Shown here one piece after another: positions 14,452 through 18,573 of a DNA stretch of 18,573 nucleotides. The translations under genes were made by a program, and so were the position numbers. A model generated the notes under the pieces. It was not told the origin of the DNA and made no database searches. It saw only the letters and a list, made by a program, of their open reading frames with translations. This DNA is from Methanobacteriota archaeon (GTDB lineage Archaea > Thermoplasmatota > Poseidoniia > Poseidoniales > Thalassarchaeaceae). How positions within the stretch are numbered: the stretch's first letter is position 1; each line of letters starts with the position of its first letter. The DNA lies in contig PBWO01000040.1 of NCBI GenBank assembly GCA_002727275.1, forward strand, positions 1 to 18,573, given 5' to 3'.

Positions 14452-15263
14452 ATCTGATCACCTCTTCTAAGGTGCTTGATACGTAGTCTCAGCAAATTGC
14501 TCCTTCCAACGTAGTGCCTAGAGAAGCCATATCGTAAGAACAGGCCACAGAACAGTATGACAATGAACACTGAAGTGAATCCTAGCAGGCCAAGCCAGTG
14601 CGCCCTCATTCCAGCGCCCATGTCATGAATCTCCATTCCGTGTTCCGCCGGAGCCGGCGGCTCGATTTCCCCATTTCCTGAGAAAACAGTTCTAGTCTTT
14701 CCATCATCGGCACCCTCGTCAACAGACGCACTGAGTCTATTCCACTTGTCTAGGGCGCTTGGAATCTGATCTCCGTTTACTGAGTTCCCCACGAGCCAGA
14801 TTGTTACTAGGCCTTCTCCCGCCGAGGGGGCCGTCCACAATACTCCCCATGTACGATCCTCTGTCTGAGAGCCCGAATTAGTATGTGTAAGCCTAGTTTC
14901 ATCACCTTCCCAATTCTGTACATGATTCTCAAATCCTTCAGATGCACTTAGTGTTCCGGCACTGACCATCATGGAGAATCCACCGGTGTTAGATGTTGCA
15001 TCAATGTCGGGACCGCCTACTAGTTGAATAACTAGAGAATATTGTGACCCGGCCTCGTAACGGTATGGCAATCCGTCCAGAATCACAGTCACTGAGTTGT
15101 CTGGGTTTTCGTTGTGACAAGTACAACCTGCAATCGCAACATCGCCGTCACCATTCGCATCGCCTCCCATGCCGAGGTGAGAAGCTTGCGAGCCACCAGC
15201 AAGAAGTACCAAAATAACCCCTAGAACGAGCCCCCTTCGGTAGTCTCCTGTGATGCTTCCCAT
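14448..15263 (-). CDS. Exported, membrane-anchored 'choice-of-anchor V'-like protein with CxCH motif
   Basis: A 271-residue protein with a signal peptide (about 1-28; basic YRR then LVLGVILVLLAGG), an outside beta domain and a C-terminal membrane helix (about 222-243) with a basic tail (RLRIKHLRRG). The outside domain looks like the reelin-related 'choice-of-anchor V' family: C47-T-C49-H50-N, GLPYRYEAGSQYSLVI, TGGFSM, and a late WTAPSAGEGLVTIWLVGN strand. CTCH is not a c-type heme motif, which needs CxxCH. A His/Met-rich stretch before the helix (EHGMEIHDMGAGM, 207-219) could bind metal. It is the first gene of the Rieske/cytochrome b operon. The ATG at 15263 has GAGG 7 nt upstream; the GTG at 15293 would lie before the predicted transcription start. 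Confidence 0.82.
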   Translation of the reverse strand: MGSITGDYRRGLVLGVILVLLAGGSQASHLGMGGDANGDGDVAIAGCTCHNENPDNSVTVILDGLPYRYEAGSQYSLVIQLVGGPDIDATSNTGGFSMMVSAGTLSASEGFENHVQNWEGDETRLTHTNSGSQTEDRTWGVLWTAPSAGEGLVTIWLVGNSVNGDQIPSALDKWNRLSASVDEGADDGKTRTVFSGNGEIEPPAPAEHGMEIHDMGAGMRAHWLGLLGFTSVFIVILFCGLFLRYGFSRHYVGRSNLLRLRIKHLRRGDQI

Positions 15264-15370
15264 GATGATTCCTCTAGGGGTGCTACAAGCCACCTAGAAT
15301 AGGGATATTAACGTTCCAGTTTCTATCCTTCCCGAAGGGAAGCCTGACGAGATTTCAATTTAATCACCAA
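15264..15370. promoter_or_regulatory. Divergent intergenic region, respiratory operon / TPR gene
   Basis: About 107 nt. On the minus strand, TTAATATC (15304-15311) is a TATA-like box that would start transcription near 15282, giving a leader of about 19 nt that contains the GAGG site of the first respiratory gene. On the plus strand, an AT-rich TTTCAATTTAATC (about 15352-15364) may serve the TPR gene. A perfect hairpin (15328-15342) lies between the two. Confidence 0.5.
15328..15342. repeat. Perfect 6-bp inverted repeat with 3-nt spacer (possible operator)
   Basis: CTTCCC, spacer GAA, GGGAAG. It shares the core TTCCC-N3-GGGAA with the palindrome at 4515-4531. It lies just upstream of the minus-strand TATA-like box of the respiratory operon, where a regulator could act, and also ahead of the divergent TPR gene. 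Confidence 0.5.
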
Positions 15371-15715
15371 TTGAGAAAACTCAAACCCCACCACTCTCGG
15401 CGCCAAGTCGTGTCTGAACGTCAATGGAGGAATTCATACCAACTCTCACAGGACCAACTCAACCGCCTAGAAGAGGCCGAAGAAAGAATGGAAATGCTAG
15501 AAATTGACAAAGCAGAAGAAGTCCTCCTAGCTATGCTCGAAGAAGATGCTAATTGTATACCTGTGCTGAATAATCTAGGACACATGTATGGGCGGTATTT
15601 GTCGGACTTTGAGAAAGCAGTCGAGTATTACGAAAAAGTTCTCGAGATTGAGCCCGACAATGCTTGGGCTCGTGATGAAAGACGAAGATACTCACGTTAT
15701 CTCACCTATGATTGA
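15371..15715 (+). CDS. TPR-repeat protein
   Basis: A soluble 114-residue protein. After a basic N-terminus (KLKPHHSRRQ) and a charged helix there are about two and a half tetratricopeptide repeats: residues about 36-58 (EERMEMLEIDKAEEVLLAML), about 60-93 (NLGHMYGRYLSDFEKAVEYYEKVLEIEPDN, with the typical Gly/Tyr/Ala/Pro positions), then a capping helix. Such proteins mediate protein-protein contacts; the partner is unknown. The longest frame starts at TTG 15371. A GTG at 15410 is a good alternative, since the TATA-like box near 15358 would start transcription around 15385. It is divergent from the respiratory operon and 34 nt ahead of the FtsZ-like gene. Confidence 0.75.
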   Translation: MRKLKPHHSRRQVVSERQWRNSYQLSQDQLNRLEEAEERMEMLEIDKAEEVLLAMLEEDANCIPVLNNLGHMYGRYLSDFEKAVEYYEKVLEIEPDNAWARDERRRYSRYLTYD

Positions 15716-15718
15716 GCA

Positions 15719-15727
15719 GATTTAACG
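15719..15727 (+). promoter_or_regulatory. TATA-like box for the FtsZ-like gene
   Basis: GATTTAACG is centred about 27 nt before the GTG at 15750. It suggests a leaderless transcript starting at or next to that GTG. It begins right after the TPR gene stop. Confidence 0.45.
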
Positions 15728-15749
15728 ACTCATTCAACAACCGCGTGTC

Positions 15750-16655
15750 GTGGATGAGGGTGCGATACTAATCGCTGGCGTAGGTGGAATCGGTTGCATC
15801 TGGGCAGAGAAGGCCCATTCCAAGTGTCCGGAACTCTCTGATCTCCTGTTGATAGATGCCGATGAAGAGTCCTTTGCAGGAGCCGCCACCGCTCATTGTT
15901 TACATCTTGATGCAGGAGGGGATGGCAGAGGGACCGCCTCACTAACAGCACTGGCCTCCCATCGAATCAGAGACGGCCACTCTTCGATTTCACAATTGCT
16001 CGATAATGCAGAGCTAGTGGTTATTCTAGCAGGGCTAGGAGGTGGGATGGGATCCGGGGCTACTGCCGAGTTGGCATCCCTAGCCCGGGATTCAGACAGC
16101 GTGGTAATCTCGATTGTAGGTTTGCCCTTTGCAGAGCAACCACTTCGCTATTCAATAGCCGAAGCATCCCTTCCTGCAGTTCAGATTAACTCTAACTTGT
16201 GCATAACAGTAAGCATGGAAAGACTCGCATGGCAGGCCCGATACAGAGGAACTGACTGGAGAACCGGATCTGGATGGATTGAGGAACTAGTGGAGGGTCT
16301 AGTAACTACGCTTGCCAGAGTAGGAAAAATCAATCTGGATTTGATGGATTTGCGTACAATCATCAACAGACCAGGTAACGCTACTCTGATAGTAGGGACA
16401 GGAACAACCGATAAGCCCGTCAGCGTTGTTCACGAGGCTCAGAATTCTCCTCTTTCAGACTTAGAGGTTGAAGGAGCCAAAGGGTGCATGATTCAAGTCG
16501 AGGGCGGCCCGGACATGACCTTATCTCATCTGAACGAAGTCACCGAGGCCTTTGTGTCAGTACTAGATCCGGATTGTCAAGTAATAATGGGGGCTAGGGC
16601 GAGTGATGAGATGCTAGGGCGAATTAGATTGGTTGCCGTAGTCAGTGGGCTTTGA
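15750..16655 (+). CDS. Divergent FtsZ/tubulin-superfamily GTPase
   Basis: A 301-residue cytoskeletal GTPase of the FtsZ group. The N-terminal nucleotide loop is AGVGGIG (9-15), followed by LLLIDAD (32-38) where FtsZ has its NTD segment. The tubulin signature is GGGMGSG (97-103) with Met in place of the usual Thr. A strand with VVISIVGLPF follows. The catalytic T7 loop is intact: INLDLMD (N195, D197, D200), then RTIINRPGNATLIVGTG as in FtsZ. The length is short, with no long C-terminal tail or recognition peptide. It could be the division FtsZ of this organism or a second, specialised FtsZ/CetZ-like paralogue; sequence alone does not decide. The start is GTG 15750, with a TATA-like box 27 nt upstream and no Shine-Dalgarno site. 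Confidence 0.82.
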   Translation: MDEGAILIAGVGGIGCIWAEKAHSKCPELSDLLLIDADEESFAGAATAHCLHLDAGGDGRGTASLTALASHRIRDGHSSISQLLDNAELVVILAGLGGGMGSGATAELASLARDSDSVVISIVGLPFAEQPLRYSIAEASLPAVQINSNLCITVSMERLAWQARYRGTDWRTGSGWIEELVEGLVTTLARVGKINLDLMDLRTIINRPGNATLIVGTGTTDKPVSVVHEAQNSPLSDLEVEGAKGCMIQVEGGPDMTLSHLNEVTEAFVSVLDPDCQVIMGARASDEMLGRIRLVAVVSGL

Positions 16656-16689
16656 CCAAGACGATTAACGACGACCCTATCCGAGGGCC

Positions 16690-16992
16690 ATGGCCGGGCT
16701 CGGCAAGGCTGCTAGAGGTAAGAGACGCTGGATCGGTATTCGAATCTCTAAAGCAACAGAATCTAGGAAATCCTGCCAGACTATCCTTTCAAACCAATTA
16801 TCAGGAATCGATTGGAAGATGTTTGACTACAAGTCGAATAAATCTGACACATTCGCAATAATCAGAGTACGCCTAGAGGATTGCGAAGAAGCCATCAGCA
16901 GTTTGAATGAATCCAAACTCATCGAAACCCAAACAATATCTGGAAAAATCAGATTAGTTCGTGAGCAGATGGGACTCAAGAAGACGGGATGA
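16690..16992 (+). CDS. Probable RNase P protein component 2 (Pop5-like)
   Basis: A basic 100-residue protein that resembles archaeal Pop5, one of the protein subunits of RNase P that help the RNA cut the 5' leader from tRNA precursors. Matches: an N-terminal KRRWIGIRI (family KxRYIxFEI), a central TFAIIRVRLEDCEEAISSL (family GIxRCxRxxxxxVxxAL) and the end TISGKIRLVREQM (family VSGTIRxxxxK). Conservation is weak, so this is a pattern-based call. The ATG at 16690 has GAGG 4 nt upstream, and an in-frame TAA at 16666 rules out any longer start. It follows the FtsZ-like gene by 34 nt and overlaps the convergent methyltransferase/biotin ligase gene by 17 nt. The tRNA-Lys gene is on the far side of that gene. 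Confidence 0.55.
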   Translation: MAGLGKAARGKRRWIGIRISKATESRKSCQTILSNQLSGIDWKMFDYKSNKSDTFAIIRVRLEDCEEAISSLNESKLIETQTISGKIRLVREQMGLKKTG

Positions 16993-18352
16993 ACCATTCT
17001 ACACTTCCGACATCATCGGTAACTTCGACTCGTCCGGATACTTCAATCTCAAGTCTCCCCTCGTCATCCATGCCGATGACTCTGAGATTTTTTTCGTCTG
17101 ACTGAATACATGTTCCTTGCGATAATAAAGTGGCTAGCCCCTTCCAAGAAATTTCTAGCAATTCAGATTCATTGATTGATGGGATTCTGGGATTCGATTC
17201 GAAAACAGAAGCAAGAATCGCATCAACTAAAGCGAAGACGTCCATTAACTCCATTTCGGGCAAATACTTCGACCATCCAGATACTTCAAGTCCGTCTTCT
17301 ACTGCTGAATCTCGGTTTATTCCAACCCCCACTCTAATTGCTGACTCAGAGGTGGAACTCTCAACAAGCACTCCACCCATCTTGTTCCCCTTTTCATCTA
17401 TCAAGTCATTTGGCCATTTGCAGTAACACCCTAAGGACGAGCTTAGGATTGCACCTATTGAAGTCTGTAGCAGACCTAGTTTCGGCATCTCATTTTCCGG
17501 GCAAGGTAGTAACCAAGTGCAGGCCAAACCTCCTTCGAAAGCCTTCCATTCCGAGCCCCTTCTGCCACGTCCAGTTGCTTGGTTTAGCGCTAGAACCCTG
17601 CCCCAAAGGGCTTGATCCAGACTCTTCGCTTCATCCATTGTCGATTCACACTCTTCCAATACAACCGGTCCAAAGCCCCGTGCTGGTTTCCAAAAACATT
17701 TGACTTCCAATCGTTCTACACCAATTCGTTCAGACAGAATGGTTCTGCAAGCCCAACCCGATTTGAGCCAAGAATCTGACTTGCTTTGACTCGGTGGATC
17801 GGTTCTCTGTAACATCACTACCATACAATCCTCTGAGACATTCAAACCATGAATTTTCTTGAGTAGCTCATCGGACCATCCTCCCGGAATATCCAGCATA
17901 GAAGCATCCTCGATTGGCTCCAATATCTCATCATCAACTGGATCTAGATAGGGCAAGTTCCAAACCACCAAGTCAGTTTCCTCAGGCAACTTCCATCCTG
18001 TTTCCCCCACACCTCCTTCCTCGATTGAGATTTTTTCGGAAAGTCCAGCTGCCTGAGCATTTCCTCGAGCAGCGGCTACTGCAATTGGGTTGACGTCACA
18101 CGCCTCGACTCTCCATCCTAAAGATGCGAGAAAAATAGAAATCGCCCCACTCCCGCATCCAATCTCAACAGCAAGTCCAGGGCCTACACCAATTGTCTTC
18201 AAGGCCCGCGCTAGAAGATTAGTATCCTCGCGCGGAGGATATACTGTATGGGGGACTAAGATATCCCAATACCCAACATCTTCGACCTCGAATGACAATC
18301 TTCTCGAGGAGCGTGAGAAACCCTGTTCAGATGACCTCGAACCGCCGCTCAT
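16976..18352 (-). CDS. Fusion: HemK/Mtq2-type methyltransferase + biotin-protein ligase (BirA-like)
   Basis: A 458-residue cytoplasmic protein with two enzyme domains. Residues about 20-225 form a Rossmann methyltransferase: VYPPREDTNLL (38-47, like the PxEDT/S of HemK2/Mtq2), the SAM loop VEIGCGSGA (62-70), CDVNPIAVAAARGNA, and NLPYLD (132-137) where the glutamine N5-methyltransferases have NPPY. These enzymes methylate the GGQ glutamine of release factors. Residues about 229-458 form a biotin ligase: ECESTMDEAK, GRGRRGSEW (261-269), CKWPNDL (311-317), GGVLVESS and a C-terminal small domain. The likely target is the biotin carrier at 2321-2713. The ATG at 18352 is favoured over TTG 18373 by a TATA-like box at 18383-18390. 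There is no N-terminal DNA-binding domain. Confidence 0.88.
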   Translation of the reverse strand: MSGGSRSSEQGFSRSSRRLSFEVEDVGYWDILVPHTVYPPREDTNLLARALKTIGVGPGLAVEIGCGSGAISIFLASLGWRVEACDVNPIAVAAARGNAQAAGLSEKISIEEGGVGETGWKLPEETDLVVWNLPYLDPVDDEILEPIEDASMLDIPGGWSDELLKKIHGLNVSEDCMVVMLQRTDPPSQSKSDSWLKSGWACRTILSERIGVERLEVKCFWKPARGFGPVVLEECESTMDEAKSLDQALWGRVLALNQATGRGRRGSEWKAFEGGLACTWLLPCPENEMPKLGLLQTSIGAILSSSLGCYCKWPNDLIDEKGNKMGGVLVESSTSESAIRVGVGINRDSAVEDGLEVSGWSKYLPEMELMDVFALVDAILASVFESNPRIPSINESELLEISWKGLATLLSQGTCIQSDEKNLRVIGMDDEGRLEIEVSGRVEVTDDVGSVEWFIPSS

Positions 18353-18382
18353 GTACCTGCAACAACCGTTCAAATCTGAAAA

Positions 18383-18390
18383 CCTTTATT
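18383..18390 (-). promoter_or_regulatory. TATA-like box for the methyltransferase/biotin ligase gene
   Basis: The minus strand reads AATAAAGG. Transcription would begin about 25 nt downstream (near 18361), giving a leader of roughly 9 nt before the ATG at 18352. This supports the ATG over the TTG at 18373. Confidence 0.45.
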
Positions 18391-18393
18391 CGC

Positions 18394-18460
18394 GCGAGCC
18401 TACAAGGTTTCACCGTCCCTCTGCCCCTCTAGAGGGATTCGCTGCCCCGCGTAGCCTCGC
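18394..18460. ncRNA. Candidate structured RNA between the biotin ligase and tRNA-Lys genes
   Basis: GCGAGCCTAC (18394-18403) can pair with GTAGCCTCGC (18451-18460) over 9 of 10 positions. Inside, TCCCTCT (18416-18422) can pair perfectly with AGAGGGA (18431-18437) around an 8-nt loop; the overlapping CCCTCTAGAGGG (18425-18436) is also a 12-nt palindrome. The result would be a closed stem with an inner hairpin. The region has no ORF of its own. The strand is not determined, and I could not match it to tRNA, C/D or H/ACA RNAs. It may be a small RNA, or chance pairing in GC-rich DNA. Confidence 0.3.
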
Positions 18461-18486
18461 TTGTGTCAAATGGTAATGTTTTAGAA

Positions 18487-18501
18487 GCGACCTACGGTCG
18501 C
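18487..18501. repeat. Perfect 6-bp inverted repeat with 3-nt spacer upstream of tRNA-Lys
   Basis: GCGACC, spacer TAC, GGTCGC. It has the same geometry (6-7 bp arms, 3-nt spacer) as the elements at 4515 and 15328 but a different sequence. It lies 22 nt before the tRNA, near where its promoter should be. An AT-rich ATGGTAATGTTTTAG (about 18470-18484) just upstream may be the TATA region. Confidence 0.4.
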
Positions 18502-18523
18502 AGGAGGGCCCAGCATACGCTAT

Positions 18524-18573
18524 GGGCCTGTAGCTTAGTCAGGTAGAGCGCCGGGCTTTTAACCCGGTGGCCG
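18524..18573 (+). tRNA. tRNA-Lys (anticodon UUU), 5' part, cut by the window end
   Basis: The first 50 nt of a tRNA: acceptor strand GGGCCTG (18524-18530), D arm with stem GCTT/GAGC and loop containing GG, and an anticodon stem CCGGG/CCCGG (18551-18555 / 18563-18567) closing the loop CTTTTAA with anticodon TTT at 18558-18560. The T arm and 3' acceptor strand are beyond the window. No intron is present in the anticodon loop. Confidence 0.96.

Noticed and set aside
15114..15125. c-type heme attachment site in the anchored protein
   Set aside because: The motif is CTCH (CxCH), one residue short of CxxCH, and no other CxxCH was found in the operon.
15264..15293. GTG start for the anchored CxCH protein
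   Set aside because: No SD site, and upstream of the likely transcription start; the ATG at 15263 has GAGG and gives a clean signal peptide.
16652..16861. 69-codon plus-strand frame overlapping the Pop5-like gene
   Set aside because: It is in another frame of the same DNA; the 100-codon frame has an SD-like GAGG, an ATG and family-like motifs.
18394..18460. A second tRNA gene ahead of tRNA-Lys
   Set aside because: There is a closing stem but no D arm, no anticodon arm of the right size and no GTTCRANNC T loop on either strand.
18090..18476. 128-codon plus-strand open frame
   Set aside because: It lies mostly antisense to the methyltransferase domain, has no recognisable domain and is low-complexity Ser/Pro/Arg. 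It is a shadow of the real gene.
1..18573. CRISPR array, insertion sequence, integrase or prophage genes
   Set aside because: No regularly spaced repeats, no transposase or integrase motifs, and no terminal repeats were seen; the gene content looks like core chromosome.

Overview
The window looks like a stretch of a compact marine archaeal genome, most likely Marine Group II / Candidatus Poseidoniia (Thermoplasmatota). The archaeal identity rests on an aIF6 gene, a Pop5-like RNase P subunit, TATA-like boxes about 25 nt ahead of starts without leaders, and GTG/TTG starts. The finer placement is inference from gene content: propionate/B12 enzymes, a membrane-anchored 'choice-of-anchor V'-like protein, and a split cytochrome b. 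First genes of transcription units mostly lack a Shine-Dalgarno (SD) site, while several operon-internal genes have GAGG to GGAGGTGAT sites.

Layout. 122-784 (+) is aIF6. 4481-781 (-) is an operon-like run: the carboxyltransferase of propionyl-CoA carboxylase (PCC), a small basic ORF, a stand-alone biotin carrier protein, a small Cys/His protein and threonine synthase. Divergent from it (4592-6528, +) are the B12-binding subunit of methylmalonyl-CoA mutase, its GTPase chaperone MeaB and a polyprenol/phytol-kinase-like membrane protein. A 40-codon one-helix membrane protein and a glutamine-hydrolysing asparagine synthetase follow. 15263-8506 (-) is the most unusual region: an operon with a CxCH-containing anchored protein, a two-helix membrane protein, a Rieske protein, a cytochrome b6-type protein, a 929-residue fusion (cytochrome b C-terminal half + outside beta domain + two [4Fe-4S] + two CCG domains as in HdrD), a 2x[4Fe-4S] ferredoxin, a small membrane protein and a short Ogt/MGMT protein. 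On the right are a TPR protein, a divergent FtsZ-like GTPase, the Pop5-like protein, a fused HemK-type methyltransferase/biotin ligase, and the 5' part of tRNA-Lys(UUU), cut by the window end.

How the genes fit together. The left half handles propionyl-CoA to succinyl-CoA steps. The biotin ligase half of the fusion at the right end could charge the biotin carrier, but the biotin carboxylase and the large mutase subunit are not in this window. The respiratory operon encodes a cytochrome bc/b6f-like quinol-oxidising core whose second half is covalently joined to a cytoplasmic heterodisulfide-reductase-like iron-sulfur module. This suggests a membrane complex linking the quinone pool to ferredoxin or thiol/disulfide chemistry. 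That function is inference; the domain fusion and topology are read from the sequence.

Gene packing is tight. Two convergent pairs end on a shared CTAG, a third overlaps by 17 bp, and almost all noncoding DNA lies between divergent genes. There it holds short perfect hairpins and one candidate structured RNA.
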